A stretch of DNA of 25,051 nt from JAXGTD01 sp040775095. Its GTDB lineage: Bacteria; Pseudomonadota; Gammaproteobacteria; Chromatiales; Chromatiaceae. The stretch spans positions 1 to 25,051 of the forward strand of contig JAXGTD010000052.1 of NCBI GenBank assembly GCA_040775095.1, read 5' to 3'. The translations under genes and the position numbers were made by a program. Below are positions 14,352 to 24,030 of the stretch, piece after piece; the stretch's first letter is position 1, and each line of letters starts with the position of its first letter. Under the pieces are notes generated by a model. The model saw only the letters and a program-made list of their open reading frames with translations. It was not told where the DNA came from and searched no databases.

Positions 14352-16100
14352 ATGGTCGGCCAGATCACCCCCGAATTCAAGCAACGCCTGCTCGCGCGGG
14401 TCGATATCGTCGATGTCGTTGGACGGCGTGTTCCGCTGAAGCCGGCCGGTCACTTGTTCAAGGCCTGCTGCCCATTCCACGAAGAACGCACGCCGTCGTT
14501 CGTCGTGACCCCAGACCGGCAAACCTACCACTGCTTCGGCTGTGGCGTGCACGGGAACGCGATCGACTTCCTGATCGAGCATGATCGTCTGAGCTTTCCC
14601 GAGGCGGTGGAAGAACTGGCCCAGCGCGCCGGCATGGAATTACCGACTGGCGATGAGCCGGTCGCGAAGGGCCCGGACCTCAAGCCCATCCTGGCGACCC
14701 TGGAGCACGCCGCCCGGCTCTATCACGACCAGTTACGCGATCACGCCCGCGCCAGTCGCGCCATCGACTATCTGAAGCGGCGCGGCCTCAGCGGCGAGAT
14801 GGCCAAGCGATTCGACATCGGCTTCGCCCCGCCTGGCTGGGACTTCCTGCTCACCAGGCTCGGTCAGGGTCCCGCGGAGCAGGAACTGCTCGTTCACGCC
14901 GGACTGCTCGTCGAACGCACCGGGAAACACTACGACCGTTTCCGCGATCGCATCATGTTCCCGATACGAAACCGCCGCGGCCAGGTGATCGGCTTCGGCG
15001 GCCGGGTGTTGGGCGACGGGGAGCCGAAGTATCTGAACTCGCCCGAGACACCGGTGTTTCACAAAGGGCGTGAGCTCTATGGATTGTTCGAGTTGCAGCA
15101 GCAACGCGGGCCGGCACGCATCCTCGTCGTCGAGGGCTACATGGACGTGATCGCCCTGGCACAGGCCGACCTGCCCTTTGCCGTGGCCACGCTCGGTACC
15201 GCGACAACGCCCGAGCATGTCCGTGTGCTGCTGCGCAACACCCGGGAGCTGGTGTTCTGCTTCGATGGCGACCGCGCCGGGCAGGCCGCCGCCTGGAAGG
15301 CGTTACAGACGACGCTCCCGCTGGTGACCGGACGCCAGCCGGTGCGCTTCCTCCTGCTGCCCCAGGGTGAAGACCCAGACACACTGGTGCGAACAGAGGG
15401 CCGCGATGGCTTCGATGCCCGCATCGATCACGCCGAGCTACTATCGGATTTCCTGTTCAACCGTCTGCTGGCCAAGCTGGACATGCGCACCACCGAAGGA
15501 CGGGCCCAACTCGACGCCGAGGCCAGACCGCTGATTGAAAGCGCACCGCAAGGCACGTTCCGCGCACTCCTGGAGGCACGCCTCGATGCACTCGTCGGCA
15601 TCCCCACGCGCCCGGCGCCCGGGGCGCCGAGGCGCCCGCGCCAGGCGGGCCGCCCCGGCACGGCAACCCCGCTGACCGCGCCAAGGCTGGCGATCGCGCT
15701 CTTGCTCGAGAATCCCAGGCTGGCCACGCGCGCGCAGTCCATCCCGGGCGACTGGCGCGACCCGGAGAACGCGGGCGCCCGGCTGCTGGGCGATCTCCTG
15801 GACGTCATCGCCGCCTGCCCGACGATCAGCGCCGCGGCGCTGATCGAGCACTGGCGGGGCAGCGACCGCGAGTCCGTCGTCAACCGCCTCTCGGATCCGG
15901 GCCTGATCGCCCATATTCCTACGGAAGGCAAGGCGGACGAGCTCGTCGGGGCCATCAGGCGTATGGGTGAACGCGCAAGGCAAGAGCGCAGACAGCAGAT
16001 CATGCGAGACAAGCGGCGGGCGTCCGACCTCTCCGAGCAGGACAAGGCCGGACTTCGCGGCAGGCCACGGCCAACGACCGAAGAGCCGCCCGCGACTTGA
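14352..16100 (+). CDS. dnaG: DnaG, DNA primase
   Basis: This 582-residue primase (E. coli 581) has an N-terminal zinc-binding domain (Cys40, His43, Cys61, Cys64; CCPFHEERTPSF and HCFGCG), the RNA polymerase core with DRIMFPIRNRRGQVIGFGGR and the Toprim acidic motif VVEGYMDVIALAQ. A variable Pro/Arg-rich linker near residues 415-440 is followed by the C-terminal helicase-binding domain. It lays RNA primers for leading- and lagging-strand synthesis together with DnaB. It lies between yqeY and rpoD in the macromolecular-synthesis operon. Confidence 0.98.
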   Translation: MVGQITPEFKQRLLARVDIVDVVGRRVPLKPAGHLFKACCPFHEERTPSFVVTPDRQTYHCFGCGVHGNAIDFLIEHDRLSFPEAVEELAQRAGMELPTGDEPVAKGPDLKPILATLEHAARLYHDQLRDHARASRAIDYLKRRGLSGEMAKRFDIGFAPPGWDFLLTRLGQGPAEQELLVHAGLLVERTGKHYDRFRDRIMFPIRNRRGQVIGFGGRVLGDGEPKYLNSPETPVFHKGRELYGLFELQQQRGPARILVVEGYMDVIALAQADLPFAVATLGTATTPEHVRVLLRNTRELVFCFDGDRAGQAAAWKALQTTLPLVTGRQPVRFLLLPQGEDPDTLVRTEGRDGFDARIDHAELLSDFLFNRLLAKLDMRTTEGRAQLDAEARPLIESAPQGTFRALLEARLDALVGIPTRPAPGAPRRPRQAGRPGTATPLTAPRLAIALLLENPRLATRAQSIPGDWRDPENAGARLLGDLLDVIAACPTISAAALIEHWRGSDRESVVNRLSDPGLIAHIPTEGKADELVGAIRRMGERARQERRQQIMRDKRRASDLSEQDKAGLRGRPRPTTEEPPAT

Positions 16101-16193
16101 GCTCTGGCAAGAATCGAGATCGCCTGATAAACTGGTGAATTGGCCAGACGCGTATCGGATTCCAAAAGTCACACACCTTCTCAGGGTACCTTC

Positions 16194-18056
<1,863 letters not shown>

Positions 18057-18134
18057 GCAACGCACGGCAGCTCGGGGACCTATTCCGAGCGACATGGGGC
18101 ACGGAGGCCCTGCCGGCACGCGCAACCGGTTTCC

Positions 18135-18210
<76 letters not shown>

Positions 18211-18601
18211 GTCTCTTGTCCTCGCCTCAAGGCGCATCCGTCGCCGGATCCTGCCCGCTTCGCACCGCGCGGCGCCACGCATGGTCTCACCCTCGGCGCG
18301 CGGGGCGGCCACGCCCGTCCTGGTCACCACCCTTCACACGCCCCTGCCTTGGCGTATCGCGCCCCGCGGACCGCCCGCGGCCAGGCAGCACATGTCAGCC
18401 AGAAGCCACGTCAGAATATTCTGATCCAGATCCAGGTCGTTTCCGTCTTCGCTCGGGCAGAATTCCCCTACCGACGTCAAGCTCTCAGCAATACCCTTAT
18501 CTACGAAGGGATTCGATTCGGCGTGAGCATCAGGACCACGAAATCAGCCAGGGAAAAGGGCAAGGAGTTTTAGTTACATGGATTCGTGCGCCAGGTAGGG
18601 C
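18211..18601. other. Intergenic stretch without a recognisable gene, containing a 14-bp palindrome
   Basis: There is no convincing coding sequence here; the open frames have no ribosome binding site or family similarity. The first 150 bases are C-rich. A perfect palindrome, TCAGAATATTCTGA, lies at 18411-18424, in a locally AT-richer patch, and a TGTCAG half-site is at 18393-18398. Being about 200 bases upstream of the GGA-rich RNA candidate, this stretch may hold its upstream control sites, but I see no complete GacA/UvrY box. Confidence 0.4.
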
Positions 18602-18631
18602 GGGAAGCGGGCGGGCGACGTGGATAGGTTC

Positions 18632-18868
18632 GTCTAGGGAGTCGACCGGGAGGGTCGGACGGACACCAGGACTGGTGTCCCCAGGGAACACCCGGCGTGA
18701 GGATTGGACGAGGGACCGACGCAACACCAATGGATTGGCAGAATGGACGCAGCTAACCCGAACATCTCCGGTGCCAGGGACGGGGTCACCACCGTTGTCA
18801 GGGAGACTCGCCAGGGACGGCGCCTATTTTCGAAGGCCGGGCAGCCCAATCCGCTGCCCGGCCTTCTC
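18632..18868 (+). ncRNA. Putative CsrB/RsmZ-type small RNA that sequesters CsrA (RsmA)
   Basis: The + strand has 16 GGA trinucleotides between 18602 and 18817, six of them as AGGGA (18636, 18683, 18711, 18776, 18800, 18813); the other strand has only two. Several sit in hairpin loops. GGACACCA/TGGTGTCC (18661-18668 with 18673-18680) closes a GGAC loop and closely resembles a CsrA-binding hairpin of E. coli CsrB. A six-pair stem (18642-18647 with 18653-18658) exposes GGGAG, and CGCC/GGCG (18809-18812, 18819-18822) exposes AGGGA. The element ends at a 13-bp hairpin. The 5' end is a guess; AGGGAGTCGACC at 18636 recalls the start of CsrB. Such RNAs titrate CsrA/RsmA, usually under GacS/GacA control. 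Confidence 0.68.
18833..18865 (+). terminator. Strong terminal hairpin of the GGA-rich RNA
   Basis: AAGGCCGGGCAGC (18833-18845) pairs perfectly with its complement at 18853-18865, giving 13 bp with a 7-base loop. The following bases (CTCGCGTCT) are only weakly T-rich, as in some high-GC organisms. Since the stem is symmetric and the VIT-type gene ends at 18937 on the other strand, it may serve both transcripts. Confidence 0.65.
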
Positions 18869-18936
18869 GCGTCTGCGCGATCAACGACCCGCGGCGCGAT
18901 CACCGCGAGCCGGGCCCTCGCGCCGGTGCGCCGGGG

Positions 18937-19518
18937 TCACACCGAGCTCAGGAGTATGATCAGCGCCGTGGCCGCGGCGATCATCGCGGTACGCAAGCCA
19001 CTCCAGAGCCAAAACGTGCCGCCGACGCGCCCGAGATAGACGCCAAGCAGAAAGATCAGCACGAAGGCGGTCGCAATGGTCAGATCCAGCGGGTCGGCCG
19101 GCAAGGCCACCGCCGCATGCGCCAGCAACAGCGGCGAGAGAATGATCAGCGACATGGTCAACGGCGCGAACCCATTGACCATTGCAACCACCATCGGCAC
19201 TTTGCGGGCGGCATCGGCATGGAGGCTTTCGCCGAGATCCGAGACCATGGCCGCCTCCAGATCTGCCAGCGAGCGCTTGCGCTCTTCCCATTCGCTGATG
19301 AAGGCGCTGGTCAGGCCGCTCATGAAGAGCGCGACCGCGGCCCCGAGGCAGGCCGAGATCATCACCGCGACATCACGCTCGGCACTGACGCGAAAACCCA
19401 TCGCCAGCCCAAGCATGGTCAGCGCCCCGTCGAAGCCGTTGACGACGAAATACCGCCGAAGCAGCCCGTGGGAGCCGGTCAGATGCAGAAGCAGACGCAG
19501 ACGAGTCAGTCGGCGCAT
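18937..19518 (-). CDS. VIT1/CCC1-type integral membrane protein (TIGR00267-like)
   Basis: This 193-residue protein has about five hydrophobic segments (roughly residues 24-42, 52-76, 105-130, 138-160, 168-192). A family-like N-terminal stretch reads LLRRYFVVNGFDGALTMLG. VIT1/CCC1 proteins move Fe2+ or Mn2+ in eukaryotes; the short prokaryotic TIGR00267-type members are largely uncharacterised and frequent in archaea. A charged loop (ISEWEERKRSLADLEAAM) lies between segments 2 and 3, where plant VIT1 has its metal-binding region. It follows the DUF211 gene by 24 nt and may work with it. Metal transport is an inference from the family only. Confidence 0.8.
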   Translation of the reverse strand: MRRLTRLRLLLHLTGSHGLLRRYFVVNGFDGALTMLGLAMGFRVSAERDVAVMISACLGAAVALFMSGLTSAFISEWEERKRSLADLEAAMVSDLGESLHADAARKVPMVVAMVNGFAPLTMSLIILSPLLLAHAAVALPADPLDLTIATAFVLIFLLGVYLGRVGGTFWLWSGLRTAMIAAATALIILLSSV

Positions 19519-19542
19519 GCGTGGTGATCACCGGCCCCGGGG

Positions 19543-19827
19543 TCAGCCGCCATCGGGGTGATCACCGACCGCCTCGACTTCATCGACGCTGTGCAACGAG
19601 GCCCCCATCTCACCGATTGCCTGCTGCAGGGCGTGAAAATCCAGGTCCTCGCCCTCGACAACCAACCGAATCGTTTCCGTGCGCTCGTCGACCTCCGTGA
19701 CCGTCAGCGTCACGCGGTAGCCGGTCCCGAGAGCGGCGACACGCCGACAAAATGCCACTGAGTCTGGCTGATGCGGCTTGAGCACATCCAGCACCAGTCG
19801 TCTGAGCCGGGTCGGGTCTTTCTTCAC
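19543..19827 (-). CDS. DUF211 family protein
   Basis: This 94-residue protein matches the DUF211 pattern: RLRRLVLDVLKPHQPDSVAF at the N-terminus, TVTEVDERTETIRLVVEGEDLDF in the middle, and a Ser-Val-Asp-Glu-Val ending (GASLHSVDEVEAVGD). DUF211 is best known from archaea and has an ACT/ferredoxin-like small alpha-beta fold; no biochemical role is established. The start is GTG 19827, overlapping the truD stop as GTGA. It lies directly upstream of the VIT-type membrane gene, which suggests the two are partners; both have an archaeal flavour. Confidence 0.85.
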   Translation of the reverse strand: MKKDPTRLRRLVLDVLKPHQPDSVAFCRRVAALGTGYRVTLTVTEVDERTETIRLVVEGEDLDFHALQQAIGEMGASLHSVDEVEAVGDHPDGG

Positions 19828-20912
19828 GCCTCATCAACCCCCTGCGCGAAACCGCGTCCCGTCCCTGCCTCGCTCCAATGCGCCAGCTCGCGCAGAAGCG
19901 CGGTTGCATAGCTGCCGGGAGGCAGTGCGAAGCGCAGCAGGAGTTGGTCCGGCGCGGGTTGTTCCATCTGCAGTCCCGCGGCGTTCAGACGCAACGGGCG
20001 GCGTTCCTGGCGCAGCCCCGCGCGCGCCAGGCCATCGACCCATCGGGGGTACTCGGCGGCGACGGCCGCCTCCAGCTCGGAGACGATGCCACCAGTCAAC
20101 GCCTCGCCGGCACCGAACAGCGGGCCGGTTGGCTGAACATCGCCTGTTCGATGGCGCGCACAAAGCATTGCATCGACCTCTTCGGCAAGGAAATGTGAGT
20201 GGGAGCCGGCGAGCTGAAGGCGCTCCCCTGGCAGGGGTTGATCCCAGTCGCCGCGCTCGACACGGCGCGCGAGAAGCTCGTTGAAGAGCTGGGAGCGGGC
20301 CGCGGAGAGCCAGAGTCCCCGTTGATGGCGACTCACTCGCGACACCCTGCCGTTGAACAGCGCGTCGGCACGATGCAGGTTGCCGTCGTCGTGTCCGAAA
20401 CGCTGCGGACCGAAGTAGTTCGGGACGCCCGCCTCGGCGAGGCGCCCCAGGCGCTCGCGACAGCCGCCCGTGTCACCCACGACATCTCGCAACAGGATCG
20501 AGAACCGGTTCCTGGCCAGGGTGCCCCGACGCAGCTTACGCCGATGTGCATGTCGTTCCAACACATCGATGCCATCGGCGGCCAGCTCGGCCCAGTCCGG
20601 GTCGGGCCGACGGCCCAGTGGGACCGAGAACCATTGACTGGTGACGGCTCGGCGGTCTTTGAGCCCGGCATAGCCGACCTCTTTGGCCGGGACACCGGCC
20701 AGGGCCGCAATGCGTCGGGCCGCCCACTCGGTATTGCTGTCTGTCTTACGCACGAGCAACAATCGGTGGTCCCCGTCGCCATCCGGTGCGAAGGGCAGCT
20801 CCTCCTCGACACGGAAGTCCTCGGGATACGCACGTATCCGGCACGCGATGAGCGGCGCACCGTGGGCGCGCGGGAGGGCGGCGACGCCGCGCCAGCTTGG
20901 GGTCGTATTCAT
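19824..20912 (-). CDS. truD: TruD, tRNA pseudouridine(13) synthase
   Basis: This 362-residue enzyme isomerises U13 of tRNA-Glu. The catalytic aspartate is Asp86 in GYAGLKDRRAVTSQWFSVPL. Other family marks are YPEDFRVEEELPF, RRGTLARNRFSILLRDV, GVPNYFGPQRFGHDDGNL and a C-terminal LPPGSYATALLREL. The ATG at 20912 gives an N-terminus near the family length; ATG 20939 is an alternative and the frame is open to 20993, where it would overlap ispF. It follows ispF and overlaps DUF211 by four bases. The gene normally next in gammaproteobacteria, surE, is absent here. Confidence 0.95.
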   Translation of the reverse strand: MNTTPSWRGVAALPRAHGAPLIACRIRAYPEDFRVEEELPFAPDGDGDHRLLLVRKTDSNTEWAARRIAALAGVPAKEVGYAGLKDRRAVTSQWFSVPLGRRPDPDWAELAADGIDVLERHAHRRKLRRGTLARNRFSILLRDVVGDTGGCRERLGRLAEAGVPNYFGPQRFGHDDGNLHRADALFNGRVSRVSRHQRGLWLSAARSQLFNELLARRVERGDWDQPLPGERLQLAGSHSHFLAEEVDAMLCARHRTGDVQPTGPLFGAGEALTGGIVSELEAAVAAEYPRWVDGLARAGLRQERRPLRLNAAGLQMEQPAPDQLLLRFALPPGSYATALLRELAHWSEAGTGRGFAQGVDEA

Positions 20913-20982
20913 CGGTGCCGCATCCGGACTGATCGCGGGCATTCGGGAAGATAGGCCATCGGCACGCCGGTCGCGGTCTTGG

Positions 20983-21453
20983 TCACGGCGCAAGCAGTAC
21001 GACGGCCAGTGCGGCGATGCCCTCTCCGCGACCGGTAAAGCCCATGTGTTCCGTGGTCGTGGCCTTCACGTTCACCCGCCCTGGCGGACAGCCCAGATCG
21101 GCGGCGAGCAGATCGCGCATGGCCGAGACGTGGGGCGCCAGCCTCGGCGCCTGGGCGACGATGGTCAGGTCGGCGTTGTGCACGGACAGCGCGCGCGCGC
21201 GCAGCGCGTCCATGACACGCCGAAGCAGAATGCGACTGTCGATGCCGCGCAACCTCTGGTCATGGTCAGGAAAGTGGTGGCCGATGTCGCCGAGCCCCGC
21301 GGCGCCGAGCAGCGCGTCACACAGGGCGTGAATGACCACATCACCGTCGGAATGTGCGGCCAGGCCGAGATCGTGAGCAATCTCGACCCCCCCCAGCACC
21401 AGGCGCCGCTCCGGCGCGAAACGGTGCGCATCGAAACCCTGTCCGATCAGCAT
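20983..21453 (-). CDS. ispF: IspF, 2-C-methyl-D-erythritol 2,4-cyclodiphosphate synthase
   Basis: This 156-residue trimeric zinc enzyme belongs to the MEP isoprenoid pathway. Metal ligands are Asp8 and His10 in GFDAHRF and His42 in HSDGDVVIHALCDALLGA; GDIGHHFPDHD and VNVKATTTEHMGFTGRGEGI are also typical. It overlaps ispD by seven bases (21447-21453), which implies coupled translation. Confidence 0.98.
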   Translation of the reverse strand: MLIGQGFDAHRFAPERRLVLGGVEIAHDLGLAAHSDGDVVIHALCDALLGAAGLGDIGHHFPDHDQRLRGIDSRILLRRVMDALRARALSVHNADLTIVAQAPRLAPHVSAMRDLLAADLGCPPGRVNVKATTTEHMGFTGRGEGIAALAVVLLAP

Positions 21454-22172
21454 GAACGCCCCTGTTGTTGAAGAAAGAATCGCGCCAGGGCAAGGTCCTC
21501 GGGGCGCGTGATCTTGATGTTGTCGGCATGCCCCTCGATCAGCCGCGGGGCAAGACCCAGCAACTCCACGGCGCTGGCGTCGTCGGTGACCACCAGGTCC
21601 CGCGCCAACGCGCTATCCAATGCGTGGCGCAGCAGCCCGAGCCGGAATGCCTGCGGCGTATAGGCGCGCCAGAGACCGGTGCGCGCGACTGTGCGAACGA
21701 TACGCCCGCCCTCGCCGGCCTGCTTTACGGTGTCATGGACCGGCACGGCGAGCAGCGCGCCGACCGGTTCGTCCGTCAGCGCATGGAGCAGTGCATCGAG
21801 ATCCGACCGGCGCAAGCAGGGTCGGGCCGCATCGTGGACCAGTACCCAGTCGTCGTCCCCGGCCCGGCCGGCCAGCGCACTGATTGCATTGCGCACCGAA
21901 TAGCAGCGCTCGCTCCCGCCCGAGACCCGCTGGACGCGCGGGTGGTCTGCAAACGGGCCCTCTGGCCAGTAGCCATCGGCGTCATCGAGCGCGACGACAC
22001 AACCGCTGATGGCCGGATGGGCCAGGAGCAGCTCAAGCACATGGTCGATGACCCGCTGCCCAGCCAGCTCCAGGTACTGCTTTGGTAGCCCCGAGCCAAA
22101 GCGCCGGCCCACGCCGGCCGCTGGAATCAGCGCCCAGCAGCCACCGGCACTGGCACGATCATGGCTGCCCAC
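21447..22172 (-). CDS. ispD: IspD, 2-C-methyl-D-erythritol 4-phosphate cytidylyltransferase
   Basis: This 241-residue enzyme joins CTP and MEP to give CDP-ME in the MEP pathway. The nucleotide-binding start IPAAGVGRRFGSGLPKQYLE is conserved, as are VHDAARP, YTPQAFR and the ending DNIKITRPEDLALA. Its start overlaps the end of ftsB by 14 bases (22159-22172) and its end overlaps ispF. The first dozen residues (MGSHDRASAGGC) are not conserved, so a start slightly downstream is conceivable. Confidence 0.98.
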   Translation of the reverse strand: MGSHDRASAGGCWALIPAAGVGRRFGSGLPKQYLELAGQRVIDHVLELLLAHPAISGCVVALDDADGYWPEGPFADHPRVQRVSGGSERCYSVRNAISALAGRAGDDDWVLVHDAARPCLRRSDLDALLHALTDEPVGALLAVPVHDTVKQAGEGGRIVRTVARTGLWRAYTPQAFRLGLLRHALDSALARDLVVTDDASAVELLGLAPRLIEGHADNIKITRPEDLALARFFLQQQGRSC

Positions 22173-22461
22173 TCTGCGACCCTTCCTCGGGTTTCTCGAT
22201 GACCTGGAGGAAGACCTCGCCCTGCTGGATCATCCCCAGCTCACTGCGGGCGTGCTCCTCGATCGCGGCGTGACCGGTCTTGAGGTCCTGTACCTCGGCG
22301 GCGAGGGCACGATTACGCGCCCGCATCGTGGCGAGCTCCGCCTCGTATTCGAGGATCTGCCCTCGCAGCGCATGCAGCTCCGCCAGACTCCCATCCCCGA
22401 CCCAGAGTCGATATTGCATGAACCCAAGCAGCGCGAGGAGCACGACCAAGAGCCAACGCAT
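22159..22461 (-). CDS. ftsB: FtsB, divisome coiled-coil membrane protein
   Basis: This 100-residue protein is the usual size for FtsB. It has a short cytoplasmic tip, one transmembrane segment (residues 3-20, WLLVVLLALLGFMQYRLW) and a periplasmic coiled coil over about residues 28-65 (LRGQILEYEAELATMRARNR). The conserved tail EEHARSELGMIQQGEVFLQV follows. FtsB acts with FtsL and FtsQ to switch on septal peptidoglycan synthesis. ATG 22461 gives the family N-terminus; a GTG 11 codons upstream is not preferred. The eno-ftsB-ispD order is standard. Confidence 0.95.
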   Translation of the reverse strand: MRWLLVVLLALLGFMQYRLWVGDGSLAELHALRGQILEYEAELATMRARNRALAAEVQDLKTGHAAIEEHARSELGMIQQGEVFLQVIEKPEEGSQSGQP

Positions 22462-22544
22462 GTGGATGTCCAGAATAGAGACGGGATCCGGCACCCTGCC
22501 GGGTCCCTCGGGGAGAGACCCGACATCGAGCCGGAGCTGGCCGA

Positions 22545-23822
22545 TCAGAGCCAGCTGAAGGCACTTCGTCCAGCGTACACCGCCGACTCACCCAGCTGAT
22601 CCTCGATCCGCATGAGCTGATTGTACTTGGCGACGCGATCCGAGCGCGACAACGAGCCGGTCTTGATCTGACCCGTGGCGGCCGCGACGGCCAGGTCGGC
22701 GATGGTCGTATCTTCGGTCTCACCGGAGCGATGCGAGACCACCGCCGTATAGCCTGCGCCATGGGCCATGCGGATCGCCTCCAGGGTTTCGGTCAACGAA
22801 CCAATCTGGTTGACCTTGATCAGGATCGAGTTGGCGATGCCCTTGTCGATGCCCTCCTGCAGAATCTTGGTGTTGGTAACGAACAGGTCGTCGCCCACCA
22901 GCTGCACCTTGCTACCGAGGCGCTCGGTCTGCTCCTTCCAGCCCGCCCAGTCGCCTTCCGCGAGCCCGTCTTCGATGGTAATGATCGGGTACTTGCCCAC
23001 CCAGTCGAGCAGCAGGTCGGTCATCCCCGTGGAATCGAGCTTCCGGCCTTCTCCCTTGAGATGGTAGATGCCATCCTCGTAGAACTCCGAGCTGGCCACG
23101 TCCATGCCGAGATAGATGTCCTTTCCCGCCTTGAACCCGGCCCGATCGATCGCCTCGAGGATCACCTCGATGGCCGCCTCGTTGGAGGGTAGATCGGGCG
23201 CGAAACCGCCCTCATCGCCAACCGCCGTGGACAGCCCGCGTCCGTGCAGCACCTTTTTGAGCGAGTGAAACACCTCTGCACCGTAACGGATCGCCTCGCG
23301 CAGGGTCGGCGCACCCACGGGCAGGATCATGAACTCCTGGAAGTCGACACTGTTGTCCGCGTGCTCGCCGCCGTTGATGATGTTCATCATGGGCACGGGC
23401 AACCGGTAGTTACCGTCGCCCAAGGACTGGTACAGCGGCACCGCCTTTTCCTGTGCCGCGGCATGGGCCGCGGCCATGGACACTCCAAGGATGGCGTTGG
23501 CACCGAGCCGCGCCTTGTTCTCGGTACCGTCGAGGGCAATCATCTTGCGGTCGATCGCCTCCTGATCGGCAACGTCCATACCGAGCACGGCCTTGCGGAT
23601 CTCGCCGCCGATGTTCGCGCAGGCGGTCAATACGCCCTTACCGCCGTAACGCGACTTGTCGCCGTCGCGCAGCTCGAGAGCCTCACGCGATCCGGTCGAC
23701 GCCCCTGATGGCACGGCGGCGCGGCCGATGGCGCCGTCGGCGGTGATGACATCGGCCTCGACGGTGGGATTGCCGCGGGAGTCCAGGATCTCACGGGCGC
23801 GGACTTCGACAATTTCAGACAT
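22545..23822 (-). CDS. eno: Enolase
   Basis: This 425-residue glycolytic enzyme (2-phosphoglycerate to phosphoenolpyruvate) starts MSEIVEVRAREILDSRGNPT at ATG 23822, with GAGG eight bases upstream. Motifs include VPSGASTGSREALELRDGD, GDEGGFAPDL, metal-binding MDVASSEF and ITIEDGLAEGDW, GDDLFVTN, and the signature ILIKVNQIGSLTET with catalytic Lys at about residue 336. SHRSGETEDTTIADLAV follows. Upstream lies a 208-bp gap to kdsA with no gene. Enolase also belongs to the RNA degradosome in many gammaproteobacteria. Confidence 0.99.
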   Translation of the reverse strand: MSEIVEVRAREILDSRGNPTVEADVITADGAIGRAAVPSGASTGSREALELRDGDKSRYGGKGVLTACANIGGEIRKAVLGMDVADQEAIDRKMIALDGTENKARLGANAILGVSMAAAHAAAQEKAVPLYQSLGDGNYRLPVPMMNIINGGEHADNSVDFQEFMILPVGAPTLREAIRYGAEVFHSLKKVLHGRGLSTAVGDEGGFAPDLPSNEAAIEVILEAIDRAGFKAGKDIYLGMDVASSEFYEDGIYHLKGEGRKLDSTGMTDLLLDWVGKYPIITIEDGLAEGDWAGWKEQTERLGSKVQLVGDDLFVTNTKILQEGIDKGIANSILIKVNQIGSLTETLEAIRMAHGAGYTAVVSHRSGETEDTTIADLAVAAATGQIKTGSLSRSDRVAKYNQLMRIEDQLGESAVYAGRSAFSWL

Positions 23823-24030
23823 GTTCAGGACCTCGGAGAATTGCAAGAGACAATGGCGATCGACAGGTCGGATCCGTGTCACAACCACCAACGGTTGGGG
23901 ATACGGCCACCGTCAAACGCGTAGCAAGAATCATGCGCCGCGGGATCCGGGAACGGGTCGCACCACCGGCGTGCCACAAACCCAAATCCCCGCGCGCGGA
24001 ACCGGCGCACCGGCGCGGCGGCGCGCGCGA

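Noticed and set aside
18349..18573. Open frame of 74 codons upstream of the GGA-rich RNA
   Set aside because: It has no Shine-Dalgarno, no recognisable domain, and it crosses the palindrome region; coding cannot be supported.
22499..22522. CGGGTC/GACCCG hairpin after eno, considered as a terminator
   Set aside because: Six pairs, an 11- to 12-base loop and no T-rich tail; not convincing enough to annotate.
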